Below, piece by piece: positions 42,749 to 51,262 of a stretch of 64,000 nucleotides of DNA. Made by a program: the position numbers and the translations under genes. The notes beneath the pieces were generated by a model, which was given only the letters and a program-made list of their open reading frames with translations, did not search any database and was not told where the DNA came from. Source of the stretch: GCA-003244245 sp052390115. Lineage in GTDB: Bacteria; Actinomycetota; Actinomycetes; Mycobacteriales; Pseudonocardiaceae. Positions within the stretch are counted from its first letter, which is position 1; the number at the start of each line of letters is the position of its first letter. The stretch is from assembly GCA_052390115.1 (NCBI GenBank), contig JBQTHE010000023.1, positions 62,001-126,000 on the forward strand. Direction: 5' to 3'.

Positions 42749-43945
42749 ATGGCCCGGCTCGCTCAGACTGACGGTCTCACCGAGATCCAGCAGGAGATCC
42801 TCGCCACGGTCAAGTCCTTCGTGGACAAGGAGATCATCCCGGTCGCCCAGGAACTGGAGCACACCGACACTTACCCGCAGGAGATCGTCGACGGGATGAA
42901 GGAGATGGGCCTGTTCGGGCTCACCATCCCCGAGGAGTACGGCGGTCTGGGGGAGTCGCTGCTGACCTACGCACTGGTCGTGGAGCAGATCGCCCGGGGC
43001 TGGATGAGCGTGTCCGGTGTGATCAACACTCACTTCATCGTGTCGTACATGATCTGCCAGCACGGCACCGACGAGCAGAAGCAGCACTACCTGCCGTTGA
43101 TGGCCGAGGGAAGCGTTCGCGGTGCTTTTTCGATGTCCGAGCCAGAACTGGGTTCCGACGTGGCGGCGATCAAGACCCGGGCCAGGCGCGACGGGGACCA
43201 CTATGTCGTCGACGGCGCGAAGATGTGGCTGACCAACGGTGCCACGTCGACTCTGGTGGCCACCCTGGTCAAGACCGACGAGGGAGCGGCGAAGGCGCAC
43301 CACAACCTCACCACGCTGCTGGTGGACAAGCCCGCGGGTTTCGGCGAGGTCGCTCCCGGGCTCAGCGTTCCCGGCAAGATCGACAAGATGGGCTACAAGG
43401 GCGTGGATACCACCGAACTGGTGTTCGACGGCCACCGCGTCGGCGCCGACAAGGTGCTCGGCGCCGCTCCCGGCAAGGGCTTCGCGCAGATGATGGACGG
43501 CGTCGAGGTGGGCCGGGTCAACGTCGCTGCCCGGGCCTGTGGCATTGCGATCCGCGCCTTCGAACTCGCGGTCGGCTACGCCCAGCAGCGCCGGACCTTC
43601 GGAAAGCCGATCGCCCAGCACCAGGCGATTGCGTTTAAGCTCGCCGAGATGGCCACCAAGGTCGAGGCCGCGCACCTGATGATGGTCAACGCCGCTCGGC
43701 TCAAGGACTCCGGCGAGCGCAACGATGTCCAGACCGGGATGGCGAAGCTGCTGGCCAGCGAGTACTGCAAGGAGGTCACCGAGGACGCCTTCCGCATCCA
43801 CGGGGGGTACGGCTACTCCAAGGAGTTCGAGATCGAGCGGCTGATGCGCGAGGCACCGTTCCTGCTCATCGGTGAGGGAACCAGCGAGATCCAGAAGACG
43901 ATCATCAGTAAGGGGCTGCTGCGGGAGTACGCTGCGCGCAGTTGA
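42749..43945 (+). CDS. Acyl-CoA dehydrogenase
   Basis: 398 residues, standard length. FAD-dependent alpha/beta dehydrogenation of an acyl-CoA. Motifs: FGLTIPEEYGGLGESLL, GAFSMSEPELGSDVAAIKTRA, MWLTNGATSTLVATLVKTD, RRTFGKPIAQHQAIAFKLAEM, DAFRIHGGYGYSKEFEIERLMREAP, and a C-terminal GEGTSEIQ with the catalytic-type Glu. Substrate chain length cannot be told. Divergent from the selenium-binding protein gene. Confidence 0.95.
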   Translation: MARLAQTDGLTEIQQEILATVKSFVDKEIIPVAQELEHTDTYPQEIVDGMKEMGLFGLTIPEEYGGLGESLLTYALVVEQIARGWMSVSGVINTHFIVSYMICQHGTDEQKQHYLPLMAEGSVRGAFSMSEPELGSDVAAIKTRARRDGDHYVVDGAKMWLTNGATSTLVATLVKTDEGAAKAHHNLTTLLVDKPAGFGEVAPGLSVPGKIDKMGYKGVDTTELVFDGHRVGADKVLGAAPGKGFAQMMDGVEVGRVNVAARACGIAIRAFELAVGYAQQRRTFGKPIAQHQAIAFKLAEMATKVEAAHLMMVNAARLKDSGERNDVQTGMAKLLASEYCKEVTEDAFRIHGGYGYSKEFEIERLMREAPFLLIGEGTSEIQKTIISKGLLREYAARS

Positions 43946-44011
43946 TCCGAATCGGGGCAATACGCATGAGCCTTGGCACGATGGGTACCCCGCACCCAGA
44001 GGTGATGCACT

Positions 44012-44527
44012 GTGACCAGCCCGTTCAGTAGTCAGGGCCAGATGCCTGGCCTGCCCACCCCACCCACCGGTTGGCCGATCGGCTCCTACGCCACTTACGC
44101 CGAGGCGCAGCGCGCCGTGGACCACCTCGCCGACAGTCACTTTCCGGTCGCCGAAGTCACCATCGTCGGAGTGGACCTGATGCTGGTTGAGCGGGTGCTG
44201 CGACGGTTGACCTGGGGCCGGGTTCTGGCCCAGGGGGCCGCGTCGGGCGCCTGGTTCGGCCTGTTCGTCGGAGTGCTGCTCAGCCTGTTCGCTACCCAAG
44301 CTGGGGCCGGGTTCATCCCGATCCTGGTGGGCGTGGCCACCGGCGTGGTGTTCGGGTCGGTGTTCGCGGCCGCCGGTTACGCCTCGACCCGCGGTCGGCG
44401 GGACTTCGCGTCGGCAAGCCAACTGGTCGCAGGGCGTTACGACGTGCTGTGCCAGCCACGGCATGCCGAGCAGGCGCGCGACCTGCTGGCCAAGCTGGCC
44501 ATGGGCCCGGGTACCGCGACCACCTGA
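44012..44527 (+). CDS. General-stress-type membrane protein (Rv1234-like)
   Basis: 171 residues. An N-terminal SYATYAEAQRAVDHLADSHFPVAEVTIVGVDL segment (YflT/general stress protein 17M fold) is followed by two glycine-rich transmembrane helices (GAWFGLFVGVLLSLF, IPILVGVATGVVFGSVFAAAGY) and a C-terminal YDVLCQPRHAEQARDLL. Matches the Rv1234 type that follows the MgtE-like gene in mycobacteria, although accessory genes intervene here. Confidence 0.82.
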   Translation: MTSPFSSQGQMPGLPTPPTGWPIGSYATYAEAQRAVDHLADSHFPVAEVTIVGVDLMLVERVLRRLTWGRVLAQGAASGAWFGLFVGVLLSLFATQAGAGFIPILVGVATGVVFGSVFAAAGYASTRGRRDFASASQLVAGRYDVLCQPRHAEQARDLLAKLAMGPGTATT

Positions 44528-44959
44528 TCACGTGCTGAGCGGATGCCGCCAGCGCAGGCCGGGAAACCACGCGAAGTCCCGGTCCGCGGTCACCCATTCG
44601 CATCCCGACTCGATCGCCAGGGCCGCGAGGAAGGCATCTGGCACCAGGTTTCCCTTCGCGCCTGCTTGCTGGCACAGCCGGGTGAAGATCGACCAGTGCT
44701 GCGCGCCAGGAAACACCTGGCGGCAGATCGGCTGGTTTCGTACCGCGCCGGCGAACGTCAGCGCCTCGGTCAGCCGGCTGGGTTCCCGGAAGATCCGCGG
44801 ATGGGTGACGACCCGCACAAAACCGCTGAGCACCAGGTCGGAGCAGGCGTAGCTGGAGTCGCCGTTGACCATGCCGTCCAGCCAGGCCCGGTACTGCTGG
44901 TGGTCTGCGGTGTCCTGCCGGAACGCGTACACGAGCACGTTGACGTCAGGAAGGAGCAC
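44528..44959 (-). CDS. vapC: VapC-type PIN ribonuclease toxin
   Basis: 143 residues. PIN-domain acidic residues are in place: LLPDVNVLVYAF (Asp5), a central SGFVRVVT Glu/Asp region and LVPDAFLAALAIESGCEWVTADRDF near the C-terminus. VapC toxins cut RNA in translation. It overlaps the antitoxin gene by 14 bp. Its stop abuts the stress-protein gene (no gap), convergent. Confidence 0.92.
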   Translation of the reverse strand: MLLPDVNVLVYAFRQDTADHQQYRAWLDGMVNGDSSYACSDLVLSGFVRVVTHPRIFREPSRLTEALTFAGAVRNQPICRQVFPGAQHWSIFTRLCQQAGAKGNLVPDAFLAALAIESGCEWVTADRDFAWFPGLRWRHPLST

Positions 44960-45197
44960 GACCCTCCATCACGTCCAGCAGTGCCGCGCTGTCATCGAGA
45001 TCCACGCCGGGAAGCACGCCCCCACTCGCGACGGACACCGGAAGCTCGACTCGACTGCGCTCCTCGTGCCGCTCGGATTCGGCCAGCAGCTGGCGAAGCG
45101 CCTCCTCGAAAACCGACGTCAGGCTTCGTCCCTGGCGCGCAGCGAGGCTCTTGGCCCGGCGCAGCAGCTCGTCATCGACCCGCAGCGTGGTCCGCAT
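44946..45197 (-). CDS. vapB: VapB-type ribbon-helix-helix antitoxin
   Basis: 83 residues. MRTTLRVDDELLRRAKSLAA forms the ribbon-helix-helix DNA-binding domain. The acidic C-terminus (GVDLDDSAALLDVME) would wrap VapC. It is immediately upstream of vapC and overlaps it, the standard antitoxin-first order. Confidence 0.9.
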   Translation of the reverse strand: MRTTLRVDDELLRRAKSLAARQGRSLTSVFEEALRQLLAESERHEERSRVELPVSVASGGVLPGVDLDDSAALLDVMEGRAPS

Positions 45198-45229
45198 GCA
45201 TCAAAGCATACTCTGGTGGCAGCAATATG

Positions 45230-45508
45230 TCACCGGATCAGGAAACCGCTGACGACGCTGGCCACTCCGGCGAGGGCACCAACCACGGCGACGGCGGTGG
45301 CGATCGCATCCTTGTGGCGAACGTGCCAGGGGGACAGGCGCGCCTGCAGCTTCTCCATGAGCACCACCACGTTGAGCAGTGCCGCCTGACGTTCCGACGA
45401 TTCTCTGGCCTCTTCGTATTCGTGGATCATCGCTACCACGGTCATACCAAGGAACTTGGCGTCGAATGACTTGAGATTTCTCACCACCTGGTCGACTTCC
45501 ATCCTCAA
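45230..45508 (-). CDS. Small membrane-anchored partner of the truncated kinase
   Basis: 92 residues. Soluble helices (MEVDQVVRNLKSFDAKF, HEYEEARESSERQAALLNVVVLMEKL) are followed by one C-terminal hydrophobic helix (AIATAVAVVGALAGVASVVSGFL). TTG 45508 overlaps the kinase-like stop by four bases (TTGA); ATG 45502 is an alternative. A tail-anchored or dimerising membrane protein is likely. No family recognised. Confidence 0.6.
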   Translation of the reverse strand: MRMEVDQVVRNLKSFDAKFLGMTVVAMIHEYEEARESSERQAALLNVVVLMEKLQARLSPWHVRHKDAIATAVAVVGALAGVASVVSGFLIR

Positions 45509-46026
45509 CGACCTGGTGAGCTCGTCACGCTGACCGGCGCCGAAGAGGATCGTGGCCGCTCTTGGAGCTGCCCGAACGCTCCGAAATCCGCCAGCTTGTA
45601 GGTGCCCTCGATGGTGCGCAGTACGTTCGAGGGCTTGATGTCACGGTGCAGGATGTTGTGCTGATGCGCGTAGCGCAGCGCGGAGGCCACGTCGCGGCCC
45701 AGTCGTACGGTCTCCTCGACACCGAGCTGGCCGGCCAAGCCCAGCTCGTCCGCCAAGCTCCCACCGTCGATCCACTCCTGGACCAGGCAGAGCCGCCCGT
45801 TGTGCTCGGTGACGTCCAACGTCGCCACGATGTTGAGGTGGTCGAGAGCGGTCACCGCGGCAGCTTCCCGTCGGCTAAGTTCGCTTGTCCCAGGAAGTAG
45901 CTTCAACGCGACGACCCGATCGTGTCGGTCGTCCCGCGCGCGGTAGACCTCGGCGGTGGTTCCCTCGGCGCCTACGTGCTCTATCACTGTGTAGTGGCCG
46001 ATGGGCGTGCCCAGGCTCAGCGTCAC
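45505..46026 (-). CDS. Truncated Ser/Thr protein kinase (N-lobe to DFG)
   Basis: 173 residues of a Hanks-type kinase. Glycine loop GAEGTTAEVYRA (19-30), ATP lysine in VVALKLL (Lys42), WIDGGSLADEL, catalytic HRDIKPSN (127-134) and ADFGAF (146-151) are present. The chain then ends within about 22 residues, before the APE motif and the whole C-lobe. Active actinobacterial kinases are at least 270 residues. Either a deletion derivative or an unusual minimal kinase-like protein. It is coupled to the small membrane protein gene downstream. Confidence 0.75.
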   Translation of the reverse strand: MTLSLGTPIGHYTVIEHVGAEGTTAEVYRARDDRHDRVVALKLLPGTSELSRREAAAVTALDHLNIVATLDVTEHNGRLCLVQEWIDGGSLADELGLAGQLGVEETVRLGRDVASALRYAHQHNILHRDIKPSNVLRTIEGTYKLADFGAFGQLQERPRSSSAPVSVTSSPGR

Positions 46027-46136
46027 GCATGCTCCTGAATTGGGGTTGCACGAACGAGCCCCCGACCCGCGTCCAGAGCATAGACGGGGTATTCCGATCA
46101 GTCACCGTTGTCCGCGTCTTGGCCCGACATCGCGAG

Positions 46137-46754
46137 TCACAGGGCGGCGATGGCGGCCGGAGTCCAGTGCCCTCGCGCCCCGCGTAGCTGGGCAAGGTAG
46201 TCGGCCACCCGGTGAACATCCCATCCGTGGGCCTCGTGCAGTCCTGCCGCCAATATCCGCAGATAGGAGGCCGACGGAACTGTGCAGGGTACGTCGTCGG
46301 CATGCCAGGGGGCGGTGAAGGTCAGGCACGGGTGCCCATCGAGGTCATCGATGTGCAGCAGGGTCTCGTAGCGTCCGGGACCGAGTTCGGTTCGACCGGT
46401 CGCCAGCACTGGTCGGAGGTCGATGTCCGCGCCAGCGACGCCGTACATCTCCTGCGCGGCGATGTCTGCGAACTGCCCGGCGGTGATCAGGTAAGCGCGC
46501 GCGGCCGCCGTGCCGGCGAGTTCTGGGTCGAAGAAGGCGCGCCCACCACCCCAGGTTGCCGATTCCGTTGCGAAGTAGACCCCGCCGGGGATTTCACGGC
46601 CGATTGCGCGGCGCGGCGGGCGGCGATCGCGACAACCGGAATGGGGGCGCTGCGCTCCAGGCGGGGTTCCGCCCGCGAGATAGTATTTCAGCCGGTCGGC
46701 GGACATGTTCGACCCGTAGCTGACGTACCAGACCAGTTCCGGCTGCGTCGTCAA
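46137..46754 (-). CDS. Gamma-glutamylcyclotransferase-like protein
   Basis: 205 residues. WYVSYGSNMSADRLKYYLAGG at the N-terminus is the YGSN phosphate/substrate loop of the cyclotransferase (GGCT/AIG2) fold, then PGGVYFATESATWGGGRAFFD. Proteins of this kind are sometimes labelled histone deacetylase in databases, without basis in the sequence. Probably acts on a gamma-glutamyl or similar amine. Divergent from the DUF222 gene. Confidence 0.65.
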   Translation of the reverse strand: MTTQPELVWYVSYGSNMSADRLKYYLAGGTPPGAQRPHSGCRDRRPPRRAIGREIPGGVYFATESATWGGGRAFFDPELAGTAAARAYLITAGQFADIAAQEMYGVAGADIDLRPVLATGRTELGPGRYETLLHIDDLDGHPCLTFTAPWHADDVPCTVPSASYLRILAAGLHEAHGWDVHRVADYLAQLRGARGHWTPAAIAAL

Positions 46755-46792
46755 TCGTCTCCTCGTAGCCCGGAATTGTCGGTGTGCCTCCG

Positions 46793-46798
46793 TAGAAT
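46793..46798 (+). promoter_or_regulatory. -10-like hexamer TAGAAT for the DUF222-HNH gene
   Basis: TAGAAT ends 6 nt before ATG 46805 without a ribosome site: leaderless arrangement. Confidence 0.5.
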
Positions 46799-46804
46799 AC
46801 TGGT

Positions 46805-48040
46805 ATGTCGATGGGTCCGGCGTGGCAGGCGAGTGGCGATGAGCTGCTCGCTGAGCTGCGGGCGCTGGAAACCCGTATGCGATCGACGTGGGCGCAGATG
46901 TTGTCGGTGGTGGCCGAGGTTGATTCCCGGGGGATTGCCGGGAAAGAAGGATATGGCACCACGGTCGAGTTGGTCCGCGCGCTGGCGCGGGTGACCCGGG
47001 GTGAGGCTCGGGCTCGGGTCACCGCCGCAGAGGATGTGCTACCCGGGCGCGGGCTGGACGGTGCACCGATCGCGCCGCGGCTGCCGCACACCGCGGCCGC
47101 GGTGGCCGAAAATGTGATCGGCTCCGCTGAAGTCGCAGTGATCCGCTCGGTGCTGGCCCGGATTCCTGCGCATATCGGCGCCGAGCAGCGGGGAGAGGTC
47201 GAGGCGGAGTTGGCCCGCCACTCCCGCACACTGGACCCCGGGCAGCTCGCGACGCTGGGCAAACGGATCCTTGCCTACCTGGATCAGGACGGCACGCCGC
47301 CCAAAGACATCGCCGAGACCCGGCGGCGGCTGAGCTTCACCGACCGTGACGGCGGCTACGAGTTGTCCGGTTGGCTGGACCGGGAGGCCGCCGAGATCGT
47401 TCGCTCCGCGCTGAGCCCGCTGGCCGCGCCCCGCCCGGCCACTGACACCGAGGTCGACCTGCGCGATTCCGCTCAGCGCGACGCCGACGCCCTGGTCGAA
47501 CTGGCGCAGCGCGCTCTCGTTACCGGTGAGCTGCCCACCGAGGGCGGCGAACGCCCACAGGTCGTGGTCACCGTCCCGTTGGCCGTGCTGGCGGGCCGGA
47601 TCGGAACCGGATCACTGGACTTCGGAGGGCCGGTCAACGCCGAGGCCGCCCGGCGAATCGCGTGCGACGCGCGAGTGATCCCGGTGGTACTCGGCACCCG
47701 CGGGGAACCTCTCGACGTCGGGCGGGCATCGCATTCGGTACCTGCGGCGATCCGCCGAGCGGTGATCGTCCGGGATCGCGGATGCGCATTCCCAGGGTGT
47801 TCGATACCGGCTCGCTGGTGCGAAATTCATCACGTCAAACATTGGGCCGAACTGGGTCCCACCAGCCTCGCCAACTGCGTTCTACTCTGCGGCCGCCACC
47901 ACCGACTCGTGCATCATTCCTCCTGGCGGATCGAAATGGCCAACGGCGTTCCGGAATTCCACCCACCACCCTGGATCGGCGGCGCAGCCCGCCGCAACCC
48001 ACTCCACCTCGCCCCGGACCTCGTCCGGATACGCGAGTAA
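46805..48040 (+). CDS. DUF222 / HNH endonuclease (13E12-repeat family)
   Basis: 411 residues. An N-terminal DUF222 helical domain (to about residue 280) is followed by an HNH domain: RDRGCAFPGCSIPARWCEIHHVKHW with zinc Cys and the catalytic His pair, then NCVLLCGRHHRLVHH. This family is multi-copy in mycobacteria and relatives and behaves like a selfish or mobile-element-associated gene. No flanking repeats or integrase were seen. Confidence 0.88.
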   Translation: MSMGPAWQASGDELLAELRALETRMRSTWAQMLSVVAEVDSRGIAGKEGYGTTVELVRALARVTRGEARARVTAAEDVLPGRGLDGAPIAPRLPHTAAAVAENVIGSAEVAVIRSVLARIPAHIGAEQRGEVEAELARHSRTLDPGQLATLGKRILAYLDQDGTPPKDIAETRRRLSFTDRDGGYELSGWLDREAAEIVRSALSPLAAPRPATDTEVDLRDSAQRDADALVELAQRALVTGELPTEGGERPQVVVTVPLAVLAGRIGTGSLDFGGPVNAEAARRIACDARVIPVVLGTRGEPLDVGRASHSVPAAIRRAVIVRDRGCAFPGCSIPARWCEIHHVKHWAELGPTSLANCVLLCGRHHRLVHHSSWRIEMANGVPEFHPPPWIGGAARRNPLHLAPDLVRIRE

Positions 48041-48053
48041 CAATTGGATGATG

Positions 48054-49244
48054 TCACCCTGAGAGGGGATCTGCGACGTGGCCGATGAACAGCGGCGCCC
48101 CGGTCGGCCGGTGCACGATCGTGAAGGCGAACGGCCGGTCGGCGCGGACCACGAACTGCGGCTCCGGCGGCAATGACACGGTGAAGACCAGACCAGTGAC
48201 AGCGGCGGCCTCAGTGCCCCACTCGTCCACCGTGATGTTCGCCCGGTGTACTGCCTGATCAAGTGTGAGCCCCGCCTGCGATATACCCGAGAAGTCGTCC
48301 AGGGCGGTCAGGCCCAGCGCGTTCAGCGCAGGCAGCAGGTCCAGGTTGGTGGCGAAGTCCCACCGCGGTAGGAACAGGCCCACCCGCTCGCCCCGCAGGC
48401 CCGTTTGGACCTCGGTCAGCGTCTCGGGAGACAACACTTCGGCCGGGGTGAGCGCCCCCTGCGGCACGATCACTCGCATGGCCAGCTCGCTGTCGGCGTA
48501 CGGCAGCTCAACTGCCTGCCAGCCCTCACCACTGGCGTAGTGCAAGGATTCCTGCTGACGCATCATCGGCACCGCCACGGTCGTGCCGTCGGCGCGGGTG
48601 AACGTGGCTTCCTGCGTCGGATTCTTGGCGAACAGGGTAAGCCAGTCCGCCTTCAGGTAGACGGCATTGGCTAGTACCAGCCGGGTAGCCGGATCCAGCT
48701 GGTCGAACAACCTGCCGATCCGCTCCGCCGTCTGTTCGCGCACCCAGGCGTTGATCTGTTCGGCGCCCTGCCCGGAGCGGAAGGTCCGTGCGCCTGCGCC
48801 GTACTGCGAAGCCAACGTCCGCAGGAAGCTGTCCGCGACCGGCAGCCCGTCCTGGATGAACAGGCCGTTGGTGATCGCGACCACCGGTGGCGCGGGGCGC
48901 TCGTCCGGGGCCCTGGTTGCACCGGGGGATTGCCGCGGCGGTAGCTCGCTGACGGTGCCGATCTGCCGATCGAGGTCGTTGAATGCCGCGTGCGGCCCGG
49001 GTGCCGGGAAGCCGAATACGTGATCGAGCTGGCTCGCGGTCTGCCCGGCGGCGCCGGCGCGTGCCATACCGAAGGCGTAGCCGATGCTCAATGGCGAGAT
49101 CACGGTGTTCCTGGCCGGGGCAGCCGCCGCCGTGTAAAGATCATGACCGAACTTGGTCAGCCCGTCCACGGTCTGCTTGACCGGGGCATCCCGCGGCACC
49201 TCCCGCGGAACGCCCTGCGCTAACAACACCCCGTCACCTCCCAC
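48054..49244 (-). CDS. Serpin (serine protease inhibitor)
   Basis: About 396 residues from a GTG at 49244, chosen because it follows a GGGAGG site and lies just after the NUDIX stop. Serpin features: NTVISPLSIGYAFGMARAGAAGQTASQL, VLANAVYLKADW, and an inhibitory-type hinge DEWGTEAAAVTG before a reactive loop (LVFTVSLPPEPQ) and ADRPFAFTIVHRPTGAPLFIGHV. Small hinge residues (AAA) predict an active suicide inhibitor. The P1 residue is probably within TVS, so an elastase- or subtilisin-like target fits. No signal peptide. Bacterial serpins are uncommon. Confidence 0.88.
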   Translation of the reverse strand: MGGDGVLLAQGVPREVPRDAPVKQTVDGLTKFGHDLYTAAAAPARNTVISPLSIGYAFGMARAGAAGQTASQLDHVFGFPAPGPHAAFNDLDRQIGTVSELPPRQSPGATRAPDERPAPPVVAITNGLFIQDGLPVADSFLRTLASQYGAGARTFRSGQGAEQINAWVREQTAERIGRLFDQLDPATRLVLANAVYLKADWLTLFAKNPTQEATFTRADGTTVAVPMMRQQESLHYASGEGWQAVELPYADSELAMRVIVPQGALTPAEVLSPETLTEVQTGLRGERVGLFLPRWDFATNLDLLPALNALGLTALDDFSGISQAGLTLDQAVHRANITVDEWGTEAAAVTGLVFTVSLPPEPQFVVRADRPFAFTIVHRPTGAPLFIGHVADPLSG

Positions 49245-49248
49245 CCCG

Positions 49249-49671
49249 TCACCTCCCACCGGGTGGCAGGCAGCCCCAGCCGGTGAGGGCATCGATGAGC
49301 CCGTCCACGATCGGCAGGCTCGCCAGGGTTTCCCCATCACACCAGCGGGCATCGTCAGCATCGTCGCCGGCTCGCAGCGTCCCGCCCGTTGCCCGGCAGA
49401 GGTAGTCATGGATACCGAAGACTGCGCCTCCCGGTGCGCAGCGCTGTACCCCGCCCAACCAACGGGTGATCTCGACCTCCAGCCCGGTCTCTTCGGCTAC
49501 CTCGCGGAGCACCGCCTGATGGTCGGTCTCACCGGCCTTCACCCGGCCGCCGGGCACCGACCAGCGTCCCCGTCCCGGTTCGTTGGCCCTCCGGACCAGC
49601 AGCAACCTTCCCACGTTGTCGAACACCACCGCTCCGACACACCGGATGTTCTGCACGCGTGAGCCTGTCAT
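49249..49671 (-). CDS. NUDIX hydrolase
   Basis: 140 residues from ATG 49671 (MTGSRVQNIRC); an in-frame extension to 49734 overlaps the divergent gene. The Nudix box GGRVKAGETDHQAVLREVAEETGLEV is complete (GX5EX7REUXEEXGU). Hydrolyses a nucleoside diphosphate derivative; specificity unknown. The serpin gene begins 4 bp after its stop, so the two may be co-translated, an odd pairing. Confidence 0.88.
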   Translation of the reverse strand: MTGSRVQNIRCVGAVVFDNVGRLLLVRRANEPGRGRWSVPGGRVKAGETDHQAVLREVAEETGLEVEITRWLGGVQRCAPGGAVFGIHDYLCRATGGTLRAGDDADDARWCDGETLASLPIVDGLIDALTGWGCLPPGGR

Positions 49672-49726
49672 CAGCAGGCACGGTAGTACTCTGGCTTCAT
49701 GCGGCCCCGGTTCAGGCAACGCTGAC

Positions 49727-50311
49727 ATGCTCATAGGGCGACATCCCTACGAGTACCTGCTCGACCCCTCCGTGGAGCGGCGGGTGATCCGGGTGCGACG
49801 GCACTGGGCCAGCCTGATGGGAGTGATGACGCAGACCTTCGGGGTCGTGATCGTGGCGTTTGTGCTGTCTCAGCTGCTCAGCGGCGCGGGGGACGACCTG
49901 TGGGTGGTGCAGTCAGTCCTCTGGTACGTCGCGGCCGCCGCGGTGCTGCGCTTCATTTGGAAGGCGCTGGAGTGGTGGGTCGAACTCATCATCATTACCA
50001 ACAAGCGCTTCATGATCACTAGCGGTCTCGTCGTGACGAAGATCTCCATGATGCCGATCACGAAGGTGACCGACATGAGCTACCTGCGGACTTTGGGCGG
50101 GCGGATGCTCGGCTACGGCACGCTCAGGGTGGAATCGGCCGGGCAGAAACAAGACCTCGAGCGGGTCGACTACCTGCCCAAACCCGAGGCGACTTTTGAT
50201 GCGATCTCCGAGCTGATCTTCGGTGAGAAGAAGGAAGCTCGTACCGGTATGCTTCCACCGCCGCCCCGCAGACGCTGGACCCTCGCTAGGGGACCTGTGG
50301 GCGGACCTTGA
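49727..50311 (+). CDS. bPH2 (PH-like) domain membrane protein
   Basis: 194 residues from ATG 49727. Two transmembrane helices (LMGVMTQTFGVVIVAFVLSQLL and VQSVLWYVAAAAVLRFIW) are followed by a bacterial PH domain (ELIIITNKRFMITSGLVVTKISMMPITKVTDM, MLGYGTLRVESAGQ). The C-terminus is Pro/Arg-rich. Homologues are membrane-surface adaptor proteins of unknown role. Confidence 0.82.
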   Translation: MLIGRHPYEYLLDPSVERRVIRVRRHWASLMGVMTQTFGVVIVAFVLSQLLSGAGDDLWVVQSVLWYVAAAAVLRFIWKALEWWVELIIITNKRFMITSGLVVTKISMMPITKVTDMSYLRTLGGRMLGYGTLRVESAGQKQDLERVDYLPKPEATFDAISELIFGEKKEARTGMLPPPPRRRWTLARGPVGGP

Positions 50312-50334
50312 GGTAGTCCCGGAGACTGGCAGTC

Positions 50335-51201
50335 GTGTGTATCGACCTGCACGCCCACTCCACCGCCTCCGACGGAACTGATACCCCCGCTGAGCTCGTC
50401 GCGGCCGCCGCCGCGGCCGGTCTTGACGTGATTGCGCTGACCGACCACGACACCACCGCAGGATGGGCCGAGGCCGTCGATGCGTTGCCCGCGGGCATGC
50501 GACTGATCCGCGGCGCGGAGTTCTCCTGCACCGCGCCCGACGGCCGGGGTGGGCGCGTCTCGGTGCACCTACTCGGATACTTGTTCGACCCTGCCTCGGA
50601 GGCGATCATCGCCGAGCAGTCCCGGCTGCGCGAGGAGCGGCGGGTGCGGCTGCACACCATGGCGCAGCGGATGGCCGCCGACGGGTTCCCGGTGGATCCC
50701 GACACGCTGCTCGGTGACCTGCCGCAGCAAGCCTCAGCCGGTCGACCGCACCTGGCCGGGGCACTGGTGTCGGCAGGCGTCGTAGGCAGCGTGGACGAGG
50801 CGTTCCGCCGATACCTGGTCACCGGAGGTCGGTACTACACAGGTCGGGCTGACACCGACGTCAGCGCGGCGGTCCGGATGCTTCGCGCAGCAGGGGGGGT
50901 CCCGGTGCTGGCGCACGCCTTGGCTAGCCGCCGCGGGCCGGTGATCGGCTCGAGTGTGATCGCCGAGCTAACCGCCGAAGGTCTCGCCGGGGTGGAAGTC
51001 GACCACCCTGACCACACCGGCGACGACCGCCGAGAGCTGCGCGACCTCGCAGCCACACTGGACCTGCTGATCACCGGCTCCAGCGACTACCACGGCACGA
51101 ACAAGACGGCGCACCTGGGCCAGGAGACCACCGACCCGGAGATGCTTGAGCGGATCCAGGAACTGGCGGCTCGCAGCGGCGGCGTCGCGGTCGTTGGTTG
51201 A
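50335..51201 (+). CDS. PHP-domain metal-dependent phosphoesterase
   Basis: 288 residues from GTG 50335. PHP motifs: CIDLHAHSTASDGTDTP, IALTDHDTTAGW, RGAEFSC, VPVLAHAL, VEVDHPDHT and SSDYHGTNK provide the metal-binding His/Asp/Glu cluster. Homologues hydrolyse 3',5'-nucleotide phosphates or short RNA ends (RNase AM type). Function here likely RNA or nucleotide processing. Confidence 0.88.
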   Translation: MCIDLHAHSTASDGTDTPAELVAAAAAAGLDVIALTDHDTTAGWAEAVDALPAGMRLIRGAEFSCTAPDGRGGRVSVHLLGYLFDPASEAIIAEQSRLREERRVRLHTMAQRMAADGFPVDPDTLLGDLPQQASAGRPHLAGALVSAGVVGSVDEAFRRYLVTGGRYYTGRADTDVSAAVRMLRAAGGVPVLAHALASRRGPVIGSSVIAELTAEGLAGVEVDHPDHTGDDRRELRDLAATLDLLITGSSDYHGTNKTAHLGQETTDPEMLERIQELAARSGGVAVVG

Positions 51202-51262
51202 GCGGACGAGTCGACGGCCCGCCGGGGGAAGACCCGGCATGTGGGTGAGTACGGTGGGCGGG

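Noticed and set aside
42647..44464. 605-residue minus-strand frame
   Set aside because: Mirror of the acyl-CoA dehydrogenase and stress-protein genes; low-complexity Gly/Arg/His sequence with no domain.
46805..48040. Integrated mobile element around the DUF222-HNH gene
   Set aside because: No terminal repeats, integrase or target duplication flank the gene.
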